DNA of 64,000 bases from Agapetus fuscipes (GCA_951799405.1 OX637339.1:3596001-3660000), one strand, 5' to 3'. Positions 35,109-46,257 are shown, counted from the stretch's first letter. Made by a program: numbers and translations. Notes: generated from the sequence alone by a model not told the origin.

Positions 35109-36781
35109 GAGACTTCATACTTTGTATATTTTTGTTTTTTTTGATGAATATTAAAAACATTAATTTTGCTGTCAATCTTTTGATATGGACTTTTCGCAGA
35201 TAGGAACCGCATGACTCGTAATTGTTTAAATGCGACACTTATATCAATAGCGTAGGTGCTGCCATAGCAATCTTCTTCGTCTTGTTCCTCATTATTGAGG
35301 GTTGGACCCTTGCTGAAGCTGCGATAGCAATATGCAAGAAGAAAATTAATTCTATTGTGTTTTTGAAACTGTAGTAATGGCAGAGATTAAAAAAAAGATA
35401 AGCATAAATGTACAGATTGCAATGAACGTAGGCGACAGTTGAGCGAAGACATTGTTGTAATGTTCAGGGCTACCAACTGCTAAAATCAACGGGTATCTTT
35501 ACAACAACCTTCATTTTCAATAGCACAAGCTCCCTGACATTACTTATAACATGAGGCGTGTCCAACATGCTTTTTAATATAAAAATATTAAATATGAATC
35601 ACAAGCGAAATCAACATGGCTAACTTGCGGTGAACTCTCAAAAGTGTCATTTTACAAGATGGCCCTCCTAGTTCTGATTTTCACCACATTCAGTACAATC
35701 GGTGTACAAAAATCATTCTTAAAAATTTTCAAACCTTTTGCAGCACTGATAACTTGACATAAATCTAAATACTAATGCAATCATCTCATTCATACACAAA
35801 TAGGTATATTATTCTTCACACTTACTTTCTTGAAAAGCCTTCTTTACAATTTTAAATTGTTAAGTAGTTACTGTTACTGCGATGATAATTATAAAAAAAA
35901 ACACAGAGTAACAGTATCTGCACTTTTTTATATAGGTACCATAATATTTTTAAAGCAAGTTTTGTCCCTTCGAGCATACTCAAGTAAAAAATATGGCTCC
36001 AACATGAACAGCTGATCACTGTGAGCTTCCCAAAGATGGTATGGTACAGCGATCAGCTGTTTACGCGCTACCATGTTTAATTGCTTCCTATCTTTAAATA
36101 GATACAGTAAGATCTACTCCAAATCATAGATACTACATCAAATATCAATCAGATATTATAATATCAATATCATAGGTTCCCAAAAATCTGAATGAAAGAA
36201 GGCTTTTTGTAATTCTTTGCCAGCATATTCTACAAAATACAGTATCATTTTATATCGGCATTTATAATATTGATTAAATACTAATCATCTCGTTAACAGA
36301 TAAACAATCCACAGCTCATTGCTTGTACCAATCGTTAACAAACTCTTAGGTACGGCTTAACTTACGGTCCAAACTCTACATAATCAGTTCCACAAGCGAG
36401 GAAGTCCAAGCTCGCTAACGAGTGAACTTGCTCTCGCTTTTAGCGTTCTTTGACTTTTAACGTAACTACAATCTATGAGGCAGAATAAGCCACAATCGTT
36501 CTTTGTCGAGTCTTCAAGAGAATGGAGTCCGCACATTTGAATCAGGGGGGGGAATATGACTTCACTTGGCCAGATTGCTAGGCACTTGTGGTTAAATGTT
36601 GCTAAGGACCTTGGTTCCGAATTTGACCGCCACGGTTCTGGTGTTGTCATCCATTCAAAATAAAATATTACACAAGAGGCAGAACATGTTAACAGATATT
36701 GTTAACTGATGGGGCATTTACTTTGTAACCCTTCTTTTTTTCATTAACCATACAGATATTTTACATCCGTCGTAGGATGTC
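35109..36781. other. Unassigned AT-rich stretch
   Basis: A small hairpin at 36006-36062 (AACAGCTGATC and GATCAGCTGTT). No gene recognised. Confidence 0.5.
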
Positions 36782-37002
36782 ACTGCAAGTATATTTCATA
36801 ATGCTTTCGCCAATGTCAGCCACGTTCGAGAGCAAGTCGGCATGAGTTACAAGGTATATGTTCATTAAAGGTTTGGATCTTACTTTGTAAGCACACATTC
36901 AGCATGTGTAAACGCAGACTCGAACATGTTTGCTTGTGTACATGCATATAAATGTGAATCTTAAATGTTTACATATTTAAGAAACTTAAATTTTAGATGG
37001 GC
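36782..37002 (+). repeat. LINE-tail copy, old and diverged
   Basis: CTTTCGCCAATGTCAGCC through GAAACTTAAATTTTAGATG. Confidence 0.6.
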
Positions 37003-38390
37003 GACAACCTGCGACATCATCCAGCCGAGGAATATATCTAATGTGCCAACTCCATTTCTCTCTCTTCATTGCATTTTCTTAATCAGACCTCGTTTATCCC
37101 ATCGACAAGCTCGCTAGCGGATAAACGACATAATCTTGTAGATATTATACGAAGTGCACCTAGGTATTAATATATTTAGGTAAAAAGTAGTCATATTTAA
37201 GTAGTAATTGCTTAAATTTCATATAAATGTACAAAAAAACATCAGTTCCTTAATCCTAACACCAAACAGGGTACTTGGTACCTCTGTCTGTCGCTCAAGC
37301 ACAACTTTGAATAGTAATAATTATATTATATAGAATACTCCCTATACAATACATATTCTTCTTACGTCTACGTACATTATATGCTTTGCATAATATCTTA
37401 GTTTTATATATTAAGTAGGATACAATAAATAGCTAACACTTTTTTTTAAATATAATACAAACGTCAAAAAAAAAATGGTTTTTCGTTTTAAACCGTGGAG
37501 GTAGGTTTCAAAGTAAGATACATCATGTAAATGGGGTGTATAGTTGGTACAAAATGGGTAAATAGCTAAAAGGAAATCAGTAGAAATACATGGTTGATTA
37601 TTCAATAGGAATTCAGTATGAAGGATTTGTTTGCAGAATTTCATAGCAATTTCAATTTTCCCTTAGTTTATCTTTTAGCCAACAAGTTAGCGTTGAACTG
37701 TATTCTAGCTAATCGATGGACTCCCCACATTAATTGATGTTGACAAAATTGTGAGGTCACATGGCTGGGCTGCTAGGGAAAAAGCCAACAAATATTTTCA
37801 CCAGTGTGACGTTTACTCGTGGAGAAAAAAAATCTACATTTAAATTTGGGCAGAGAGTATTCACATACATACAATCTTCATTACTTAATTTATAACTGAT
37901 TAAATAAAAACTACCAGGTTTATTACAAAAAAATACTATGAAGTCTCAAAAAGACATGTCTGCATGTGAATTTATCTTTCATTTAACTGATTCAATGTTG
38001 GGGTATGGCTATAGCTTTGAAATAATGAACATTTTTTTATAAAAATGCAATTATTATCACTGTCAGATTGTTTTGTATTTTTACTCCTCATGGCTGCCGA
38101 GCGTTAAGCCAATATGATTCATACACTAATTATAAACCATTCTTCAATAAGTCCCGTTTATGAATAATATCAAAATGTATGTACAGGCCTCGTAAGGTAT
38201 AAGAGACATTCTCAATTTCACCGACAACTCCCAACAAAAGTTTTCATATCGCACCAAGCTTAAAATAGAAATTCAGGATTCTCTCTAAGTAGATAATAAA
38301 CATTGCATAATGAGAGAAACAATAGAATTGATTGAATTTCTTTAAAATTGACAAATTCTAAAGTAAAATTGAAAGACTGTAAACAGTACA
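37003..38390. other. Unassigned AT-rich stretch
   Basis: No gene or family recognised. Confidence 0.5.
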
Positions 38391-38574
38391 CTGAGTACGA
38401 GTTTTTTCACTTTACTCGAAGTATTGAGTATTCGAGAGAAATGTATGTGAACTTGTAAAGCACCTCTGGCAAAACAAGTTTCGAAACCTTTTTTGCCAGG
38501 GGTGCTTTACAAGTTCACATACATTTTTCTCAAATACACAATACTTCAAGTAAAGTGAAAAAACTCATTCTCAG
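38391..38574. mobile_element. Long inverted-repeat element
   Basis: Ends CTGAGTACGAGTTTTTTCAC and GTGAAAAAACTCATTCTCAG. Arms of about 80 bp also include GTATGTGAACTTGTAAAGCA and TGCTTTACAAGTTCACATAC. The loop is short. Confidence 0.75.
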
Positions 38575-38647
38575 GGTCCAGATGTTAACAGACCTAATAA
38601 TTAATATTTTTTAGGGTTTGGTAGTTCACACAGTGAAAGTCCATTGT

Positions 38648-38847
38648 ATAATTAATTAAATAATACACTGTTTTAATTCACTAAAATTTTATTTTAAAAA
38701 AAGTCAAACATTTTCGCCTAAAAAGGCATCATCAGGACAATGACCAAAAAGTCATTGTCCTGATGATGCCTTTTTAGGCGAAAACGTTTGACTTTTTTTA
38801 AAATAAAATTTTAGTGAATTAAAACAGTGTATTATTTAATTAATTAT
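38648..38847. mobile_element. 200-bp near-perfect palindrome with hammerhead-like cores
   Basis: Arms of about 97 bp run from ATAATTAATTAAATAATACA to TGTATTATTTAATTAATTAT around the centre GACCAAAAAGTC. Each arm, read outward from the centre, carries CTGATGA, a short GCC/GGC hairpin and GAAA. These are at 38760-38783 on plus and the mirror position (about 38712-38735) on minus. The layout suggests head-to-head terminal repeats of a retroelement. Confidence 0.8.
38757..38792 (+). ncRNA. Hammerhead-ribozyme-like motif (candidate)
   Basis: CUGAUGA (38760-38766), one extra U, stem II GCCU/AGGC (68-71 with 76-79), GAAA (80-83), stem III from the self-complementary AACGTT (83-88), and stem I pairing GTC (57-59) with GAC (90-92). 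Predicted cleavage would follow position 38789. The extra U before stem II and the very short stem III are reasons for doubt. Very short stem III is known in hammerheads of Penelope-like elements, which act as dimers. Confidence 0.4.
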
Positions 38848-39419
38848 GACCTAATAATTGTTTGTTGACTTCCTGGGATATTATTTAGATAGCACTCTTA
38901 GCGGCAGTATTTTATTTCAATGCATCTATTTCCCTTCCTCATTTGCATACTTCCAATGCACATATCTCCCTTCCTCATGAAAATCGCTGACTGACAGCTG
39001 AAAATTACACTAGAGACACTATCAAAATCGGATCGCTGAATTTATGCGCATATGCATGTGGACATACATTTTATATGAATCATAGATGTTAATATATCAT
39101 TACAACTTTAGATGATAGATCCAAAGAGCTAAATAAATATTATATTAAGTTTTTGCAATGAAACAACCTTTTCACAGAAGACCCATTCTGCCGCGGATTT
39201 GTCTATGGTGTTTTCTACCTACAGTGCGCAGTAGTGTATGGGAGCTTTCAGATTAGTTCCATTCTACTGACCGCCGGGTCACGTGAAACGCCAGGTAAAC
39301 AAACCAGGTAGAATGCAATCTAATTTGAAAGCAAAATTATCCGGGTAGAACGTCTTGTGTCTGAAATGGGTTAAGAGTTGTAGGTGAAACAATTTTTTAA
39401 CCTCTGAGGAAGGCTTTGC
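38848..39419. other. Region downstream of babo
   Basis: Presumably the babo 3' UTR and flank. A LINE-tail end remnant (GCATATGCATGTGGACATAC then CATTACAACTTTAGATGATAG) lies at about 39045-39120. Confidence 0.45.
38911..38916 (-). terminator. Possible babo poly(A) signal
   Basis: Minus-strand AATAAA about 500 nt past the babo stop and beyond the two inverted-repeat insertions' near edge. It is only a candidate; the motif is common in AT-rich DNA. Confidence 0.2.
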
Positions 39420-40961
39420 TTATATTTTAATGAGCTCGTTGACTCCGATTGTGGCAAGGGTCTTCTTGATTCGCAGCGCAGTAAGTCTCGCAGCCGGATT
39501 CTGGTACCAGCACTCCTTCATGACCTTGGCGACAGTTTGAAGGACATCATCCACCTGCCAGCGGTTAGGCACATCTGGCCGCCTCTTCTCCGTACAAACC
39601 ACCCGCCTCATATCCTCGAGGGAAGGATCCGGAGAGACTACGTCATAGTACGGAGGTTGGTACTCTTCTGGCATACCTCCAGAGTGGCAACGACGGGCCA
39701 TTTCCCAAAGTACGAGGCCTAAGGAATATACATCGGATCTCTTGAAGGGATCAAATTGCGTATTGTCGATGGACTCGTCTAGAATCTCGGGAGCCATGTA
39801 GCGCTTGGTGCCAACACGCGTAATAGAAGGAATGTCAACAGTGTCGAGAGAGACGTCGTGTCTCACGGCTAAGCCCAGATCTCCGATTACACAAGAAAGA
39901 TCAGCTTTCACCAAAATATTTTTAGACTTCAGGTCTCGGTGGGCGATGGCCGGTTTCCCAGCCGCTCTTGTTAAGCCTTCAGCTCCCAGGATGTCCATGT
40001 GGAGATGAGCCAGCCCCGTGGCGATGGAGAGCGCCATCTTCACCAAGGTCCACTCATCAATGGTGTGTACGCTGAGGTAATCAAACAACGAGCCGTTAGC
40101 GTGGAAGTCCGTTATTAACCAGAGCTGCGTCCAGGTCCCGTTGTCCTTATTATCGGCCGCAATAAAGCCTAAGATATTCTCGTGTCTCAACAGCGCAGTC
40201 TGGTAGATTTCAGCTTCACGGAACCAAGAGTTTTCTTCGCGGGAGGAGAATATTTTCACGGCAACGTACTCTCCCCTCCAGCGTCCGCGCCACACTTCCC
40301 CGAAGCGCCCCTTGCCGATGATGTTGAGTGGTTGGATCTGCCTGGCGATAGAGCGTTGAACCAAAAGTGGAAGACCTGCAGAGCCCGAGCCTGAAGTGGT
40401 GCTTTCTAGCATGGCGCGCAGGGAGGGGGCGGAGGGCGGCGCTGGGGGGCCCCTGCCCCTGCCTAGCCCGCCCTGCTCCCCACTGCTGCAGGTGGCGCGC
40501 CCCAGGGCCCGCCAGCGCCTGTTGCGGTAACCTAGAACCAGCAATCCAGTAGTTAGCATGGCCAGGATGACAATCGTGCCGGCGATCAGCTCCCAAGCCA
40601 CCCGCCCTTGCTGCGCGCTCTCCCTGGGCACGGCCTTCACGTGCAGCTTCAGCTCTATCCCCATATTACACATGTCCTCCTTGCAGCACTCGATCATAAA
40701 GGTGTCGTTCCTGTTGGCTGAAGTCATGCACATGATAGGGTTCCCGGCGGGGATGATCATGGTGCGGTCCAGGCATCTGTAGGAGTGGGACAGGACGCCC
40801 TTCTCTAGGGAGGTTGACGAGAAGCAGTAGCCGTCAGTCTCGCAGATATTGTTGGTGGAGGCGCAGATGTCACAGTGACACCTGAGGGCGACGGCGCCAT
40901 CTTGAATTTGATTCGAGATGCACAGCGCGGCGATGTAAACAAAAACATTTCCAAAACGCAT
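39420..40961 (-). CDS. babo: TGF-beta/activin type I receptor serine/threonine kinase, baboon
   Basis: A single 513-residue frame with no interruption. Residues 1-26 are a signal peptide. Residues 27-118 form the cysteine-rich ligand-binding ectodomain (RCHCDICAS start, ECCKEDMCN end) with one N-glycosylation site (NDT). Residues 123-144 are the transmembrane segment. The GS box is TTSGSGSAGLPLLVQ (188-202), where type II receptors phosphorylate. The kinase domain follows: GKGRFGEVW P-loop (216-224), Lys236, HRDLKSKN (341-348), GDLG in place of DFG as in type I receptors (359-362), APE (390-392). The L45 loop ADNKDNGTW (269-277) is the ALK4/5/Baboon type that couples to Smad2/3 (Smox), not Mad, which separates it from thickveins and saxophone. 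It acts at the plasma membrane with Punt or Wit, receiving activin-like ligands. The ATG has A at -3. The whole gene is one exon, unlike Drosophila babo, which splices alternative ectodomain exons. All catalytic residues are intact, so it does not look like a decayed retrocopy. Confidence 0.95.
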   Translation of the reverse strand: MRFGNVFVYIAALCISNQIQDGAVALRCHCDICASTNNICETDGYCFSSTSLEKGVLSHSYRCLDRTMIIPAGNPIMCMTSANRNDTFMIECCKEDMCNMGIELKLHVKAVPRESAQQGRVAWELIAGTIVILAMLTTGLLVLGYRNRRWRALGRATCSSGEQGGLGRGRGPPAPPSAPSLRAMLESTTSGSGSAGLPLLVQRSIARQIQPLNIIGKGRFGEVWRGRWRGEYVAVKIFSSREENSWFREAEIYQTALLRHENILGFIAADNKDNGTWTQLWLITDFHANGSLFDYLSVHTIDEWTLVKMALSIATGLAHLHMDILGAEGLTRAAGKPAIAHRDLKSKNILVKADLSCVIGDLGLAVRHDVSLDTVDIPSITRVGTKRYMAPEILDESIDNTQFDPFKRSDVYSLGLVLWEMARRCHSGGMPEEYQPPYYDVVSPDPSLEDMRRVVCTEKRRPDVPNRWQVDDVLQTVAKVMKECWYQNPAARLTALRIKKTLATIGVNELIKI

Positions 40962-41099
40962 CGTTCTTCTTTTACACTAGAATTTCCTTCACGCACATTT
41001 TCCTCAAAAGGCACCGGAATATATCACCATCGATCTCTCAGCGCTTGTAAATCCACAAGGAACAGTTTTCGTAATAAAAAAAACATCACATTTTTCCCC

Positions 41100-41450
41100 C
41101 TGCACGGTGGTGGAAGGTGTTATCGCTGAGTGCCGCCGATAACGTCAATCTTCATGCGTGAAACTTACACTAGTCATAGAAAACAGTCTCATGTTGCAAT
41201 ATTTACTGAGATAAGGACAATCCTGCTAATATTATCGTAGTATTTAGTGGATTATTATCGAGCGATACGGCAGTACGGGCGTGCGAACAAGCGACCGGCA
41301 AATTCTGGTGGGGCAGGTATGCGCATGCGCGGGGCAGGGGCTGGAAGGGGATTGGCTGGAGCCCGGGGGGGAGAAAAGAAGAAGGAGCGAGGGGGAACTG
41401 CGCATGCGCGAACACGCTCTAGCGGACAAACCGGCTAACTAACTAGAAGA
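41100..41450 (-). promoter_or_regulatory. GC-rich promoter-like region upstream of babo with paired NRF1/Ewg-type sites
   Basis: About 140-490 bp upstream of the babo ATG the sequence turns abruptly GC-rich. It holds two identical copies of TGCGCATGCGCG (41320-41331 and 41399-41410), the palindrome bound by NRF1 and its insect relative Erect wing. Between them are ATTGG (41351-41355), an inverted CCAAT box, and G-rich runs. No TATA box is evident. This is the pattern of a broad housekeeping-type promoter. It implies that babo is transcribed on its own rather than only as part of the surrounding intron. The start site is not determined. Confidence 0.6.
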
Positions 41451-42602
41451 GGGGCTAGCCAGGTGGGAAATGTAAATAAATAAAATTATTATTACACAGG
41501 TAGGTACACACGTAAGCGAATAATCCTGGGTAATATTATTATAAAGTATGGACATTGCAAAATTCATAAAGCTATTATCGGATTCAATGTAAGACCGGAG
41601 TTTTTTGCATACTTATGTAAGCACAGACCGCTTTGAAATTTAAACATGTAGGTACCTATCTACAGACTACAATAATAATATTATGCTCGTACATAGGTAG
41701 GTAGGTTCTTTACATCTATAGATTCTACTGAAAAAAGTGATAATATAGAAAAATCTTATTCAACTTGCATAAGAATAAATAATAAGAAGTTGCTTTTAAA
41801 CGAAGTAAAAATAATGTATCGATCTCAGCCATCATCCCTCATCAATCTATGTAGGTACTACCCAGTGGCGTGCCTACGGTTTCTGCCATGGGCATGCTGG
41901 ATAATTAAAGATGCACGAAATCACAAATAATAAATCTTACCCCTTTGTTTCTTTCCTCAGTGTTTCTCTTCATCTCTTCAATCTCTTCAGACTTCGATTT
42001 TGGATTAATTAATAAATCTTTACATACTTAAGATCCTTACTAAGTACAACTATATTTTCACAGGAATTCATTGTATACTATAAAAACCGGATTCTCGATC
42101 GCAAACAAGCAATAAGTTATTTATTATGATATTTGAACCTGACGCGACAGTGTTTTCAAAACACAATACATAAGTCATTCATAAATCTGTAAACAGCTTC
42201 AGTCTGGAATCGTAAAATTTAATGGACGAAAAGCTTAGCTTCTCTGAATATTATTATCATGCGTACTCCAAGCCACATCTCCAAGCAATATCTGTGAATG
42301 TGTGTTTTCATTTAGAATTGAAAGAGCTCAAGCGCCTATCTTCATACAAACTTACAGAGGTCAAGCTTTTTCATACGTTAAACAAAGCCAGGCATACAAT
42401 TCTCAATCACGTTTGAAAAGAGTTTCGTTCGGCAATGACTAATATTAATATCCCACTTTCCCTCACAGATGGCAGTAGCAGGAATATTGATTTATATCTT
42501 AAATCTACTCAAAAATATTCATTATTTTCATTTCTGAGGTTACGCATGCTTAGCTTTTTAGCTTGTAAGGTAGTCACGCCACTGGTAGGTACCTACCTAT
42601 AC
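41451..42602. other. Unassigned AT-rich stretch upstream of babo
   Basis: Many GTAGGTA/TACCTAC motifs of the kind common in lepidopteran DNA. No exon with good splice sites and a coding frame recognised. Confidence 0.5.
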
Positions 42603-42716
42603 CTAATCTGAAATGCAAAGATATGTTGACATATGACGCTTATATTTAATGCACGCCCACAAGCAGACACTTAGAAGTTGGTGTTTTCTAATGCTGCATG
42701 TCTACTTACAAATTGA
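42603..42716 (-). repeat. LINE-tail end fragment
   Basis: AAATGCAAAGATATGTTGAC, GCACGCCCACAAGCAGACAC and GCTGCATGTCTACTTAC phrases in family order on the minus strand. Confidence 0.6.
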
Positions 42717-42723
42717 CAACCAA

Positions 42724-42958
42724 CGGGGCTATTCTTAGACATTTTAATCGTCGGTTGAGCCCACGCTTTGACAAACTAATGATGCCTGGGCTGAAAGTCT
42801 CATCTCCACGGTCATTCTTACCTACCGAATTTTGGTAATATTTTTTATGAAGACTAATCAGCTGTTCACTTGCGGACATTTTGGATTTACAGGTCTTCTG
42901 CATTAGTTTGTCAAAGCGTGGGCTCAACCGACGACTAAAATGTCTAAGAATAGCCCCG
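42724..42958. mobile_element. Nonautonomous element with about 57-bp TIRs
   Basis: CGGGGCTATTCTTAGACATT and AATGTCTAAGAATAGCCCCG at the ends (one arm base differs); the repeats continue through GAGCCCACGCTTTGACAAAC. No coding. Confidence 0.8.
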
Positions 42959-43809
42959 CAAGGGTCTAATCTTATCTGCTGGTTACATTATTTTTTGGGT
43001 TTTATGAAAAATTACTTTTGCCTGACAATAAGACGTCTAGGTAATATTGTATCGAAACAGTCATTCACATTTCGTGACAAAACGTGACTAAACTGTGTTT
43101 GCATGACTTTTTGTCGAAATAATGAGATGCAAATGGCCATTACCCACCACTAAACGATTGTTTATGGTCGCTAAAAACACATATGACGTCATTGCAATAA
43201 TAAATTATTCCATTTATACCTACCTTAGTTTAAATCTATACTAAGAATTAAGAAGCTAGCAAGATTCTGTGACTAAAAATCCAATAATTTTGGATGTAGA
43301 GTCGCAACTAAATTCCAATAAAAAAAAAAACTCTTCTTAAGCTAACGTCTCCGGTCTATGTGACCAGGGTCCCTATCAACCAACAACAAAATATCTATTA
43401 GATTTCGCGGAAGCAACCCTTAATTGTACAAACCTTTTTGTCAAGTTCAAATGTGTGAACCTCATTTGAAATATTTAAAAAAAATACTTTCTTTCGATTT
43501 CCAAACCTTGCAATTTGTTTAGCTTAATTGCAGTATTCACTTTTTTTCTGCGACAATAAAGATAATAATAAAATTGTCTATGATTCACATTTCTTCTTTG
43601 TGAGTAGGTATTTGATTATTTGAAAAAGGAATTCCTTACACGTGCCGATTTATAATGTTCTTATTTTAAAAATAATGACTTGTCAAAAAATACCTAAGAA
43701 TATGCATATTTTTCAGTAATGTGAGATTTAAAAGAAGGAAAGGGGTGAAAAACGATATGATGCGATTGAATTGAAAAAAGCCTAAAAATGGAAAGAAAAA
43801 GATGAATCT
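42959..43809. other. Unassigned AT-rich stretch
   Basis: No gene or family recognised. Confidence 0.5.
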
Positions 43810-44030
43810 GTAATCTAATCTAAGTTGCCAATATATGTTACATTGGAGATTCGAGACACAACCAGAAACGTACAAGTTCGCGCTTGCACATGCCTCATGT
43901 GAACCTACAACATAAAAAACAAATCTCAAATGGACATACACCCTGCAACTCTTGCCGTCCTTCCCTGAGACAGGGGTGACATTGGCAAAGTGAACCATTT
44001 TTACAGCATGGGTGGTCAGCCGCATACCAA
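43810..44030 (-). repeat. LINE-tail copy, near full length
   Basis: TGTAATCTAATCTAAGTTGC through GTCAGCCGCATACCAA. Confidence 0.8.
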
Positions 44031-44477
44031 GCCGAAACTGTAAAGGTTTTTGTAATATAGAAAGTAAAAATATTGATTGATAGCCCTATTTTTTTTTTAA
44101 TTTCCATAGTAGTACCTACTTAATAAAAACATCAAAGTATTGAAAAAAAATCTCCATACAAAACTTTTAAATTAAACCGCTATTTCACAAAAAAATACAC
44201 ACTTTGTTAAACGATTTTTTTAATAGTAAAATTGAACCACGCGTAACATTAAACCACGTTAACCGTAACCAACATGTTTTATTAAATAACACGGAAGTAT
44301 TAATTAACAACGTTTCTTATAAAAAAAACTACAAATGCGGACATGAAACCTATACTTTTATGTAATGTACGACTACCTACAGAAATACTACTTGATTTTT
44401 ATCGTCTATTTCTTCTGCTTCAAAAGACACACCCATTTTTAGACTTATTCAGTTTTTGCATTTCTTGTTTTCTAAAC
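44031..44477. other. Unassigned AT-rich stretch
   Basis: No gene or family recognised. Confidence 0.5.
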
Positions 44478-44565
44478 ATGGGTGTGACTTCTTCGTTGGG
44501 AAGCGGACCTACTACCTTCCAATTACGAGTGTGAAGCATTAAACACTAGACTGCGACCGGTTGTA
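44478..44565 (-). repeat. SINE-B head fragment
   Basis: CCTACTACCTTCCAATTACG and AAACACTAGACTGCGACCGG correspond to the tRNA-like head on the minus strand. Confidence 0.55.
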
Positions 44566-44624
44566 TGGGTGTGACTTGTCGAACACAAATATTTTACCCA
44601 AACATAGCTTTAATACATGATATC

Positions 44625-44745
44625 CTACGCAACTAAGCTACACATATAGTGTAACTTCTTGCCTGCGTTATCCCCGAAGGGGTCGCATGTGGCGATTCGG
44701 GACCTATTTATTTTTACGGCTAAGGGGGCCGGTCTCAATCTCCCG
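44625..44745 (-). repeat. SINE-A 3' part
   Basis: ACTAAGCTACACATATAGTG through CTAAGGGGGCCGGTC; head absent. Confidence 0.75.
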
Positions 44746-45044
44746 GTTTGACAAAAGCACCGAAGCTCTTATAAGAGCTGCAGCATTTAAAGCATAAGTG
44801 CCAATTTCGCTTATCTCATCAAGCCATTGTTTTTTCAGTCTTCCCGTTCATTTTAAAAACTATCAGAGGCGAAACCTCAATAAAAGTTAAAAGTTGTTGC
44901 CGAACTCAATAAAGTAAGTAGATAAAAAAATAATTTGATTCTATTCTAACTTATCTGAAATTATTTGAATCTTCAGGAGACCTTGAAACTCAATGTATTT
45001 CCACAATAGACTGAGCACGAAATTGAATTAAGAACTTTTATCAC

Positions 45045-45260
45045 GGCGGGATAACGTCACACTTATATGGAACTACGGTCCTTAGTAAACGCAAAAGTCG
45101 AACACAAATATATTTACCCTAACATAGCTTTCATACATGATATCCTACCGGTCCTTAGCAAACAATAAAATAGTATTTGTTTGCCTTTTCCTAGCAGCCA
45201 ATGACGTCACAATTTGTTATCTGCTAATTCATGTGCAGATTCCGTAATGTATTAGCACAG
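45045..45260. repeat. Dispersed repeat, internally duplicated
   Basis: GGCGGGATAACGTCACAC, with the phrase GTCCTTAGTAAACG/GTCCTTAGCAAACAATA present twice, CAATGACGTCACAATTTG and AATTCATGTGCAGATTCCG. Confidence 0.5.
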
Positions 45261-45317
45261 TTTTTGCCGATAAATCAAAATCCGCTCTTCTGGAAATCGA
45301 AAAAAAACCCATAATGT

Positions 45318-45632
45318 TGTCCGGTAGATAGCTCGTTTGGTAGAGTGCTTGCATTCCATGCTGAGAGCTCGTGTTTGAATCCCACGGAGCGTGTAAGAAA
45401 ATGTTATTTCCCGTCTCCGTGTTTATTTCAAATCCAAAATAAAATACCGGCTAAGTTTCCCCAGCCTGTACAAGAAATGAGTACACCAACCCATTTCAAC
45501 TGATGTGGTTGGCGTAAGGCCGGCACCCTTACCCATCAAAATAAATAGATTCACCTAGCCACATGCAACCACTTCGGAGAGAACGCGGCAACATGTTACA
45601 CTGTATGTGTAGCTGAGTTACATGTTGCCTTC
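45318..45632 (+). repeat. SINE-A, near full length
   Basis: Head GGTAGATAGCTCGTTTGGTAG, B box GTGTTTGAATCCC (mutated), tail TATGTGTAGCTGAGTTAC. Confidence 0.8.
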
Positions 45633-45918
45633 CCACGGCTTAAAATACTACGCACGTCCCTGATAACAAAAATAGGCAGTTACCACGGATCCCCTTGTAG
45701 TATCCATTGCGTATTTTTAGATTTTAAAATGACAATGCCTTGTGAAGGAACATTCTAATGAAATGTGTTATTTTTCCACTGATTAGCTACATTTTAAAAG
45801 GTCTAGATATCGTCCCTTCAGTGCTTGTTTGGCGTATCTACCATTTGATTCAAAGATGACCTTTCAATTAAATTGTCCTAAGAATCACATTATGCACAAT
45901 CTGGCATTGTACACAATT

Positions 45919-46040
45919 TAACACATGGTTCACATGAGGCATGTGCAAGCGCGAACTTGTATGTGTCTGGTCGTGAGAATGCATGTTATGTGAATCTCCA
46001 ATGTAACATATCTTTGCAACTTAGATTAGATTAGATTAAC
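45919..46040 (+). repeat. LINE-tail end fragment inside a TIR element
   Basis: ACATGGTTCACATGAGGC through CAACTTAGATTAGATTAGAT, then a CR1/L2-like fragment. Confidence 0.7.
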
Positions 46041-46257
46041 ACAATTTTTGGAGAGCGTGCATTTGCAGTTGCTGGTCCTCTGGCCTGAAACAACCTGCCA
46101 CATCATGTGAGAGAGCTACAGGAGCATGGAAAGTTCCGGAATGCACTGAAGACAAGCAAATTTCTGGCATCATTTGCACAAGCACCCTTGGAGTGACTAC
46201 ATCACGAAACGGCGCTATATAGAAATCATCAACTCATCATCATCATCATCATCATCT
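46040..46257 (+). pseudogene. CR1/L2-like LINE 3' end with (ATC)n tail
   Basis: Encodes FGERAFAVAGPLA then NNLPHHVREL and FRNALKTSKFL, the conserved C-terminal phrase of CR1/L2-type reverse transcriptases (GDRAFSVAGP...WNSLP), with an in-frame stop after GPLA. It ends in (CAT)n at 46225-46257. It is inserted within a TIR element (45811-46430). Confidence 0.7.

Noticed and set aside
40216..40596. A 126-codon minus-strand frame and plus-strand frames within babo
   Set aside because: Shadows of the GC-rich babo coding sequence in other frames.
39420..40961. babo as a processed pseudogene
   Set aside because: No stop or frameshift, all kinase and GS-box residues kept, a promoter-like region upstream, and no poly(A) remnant obvious downstream.
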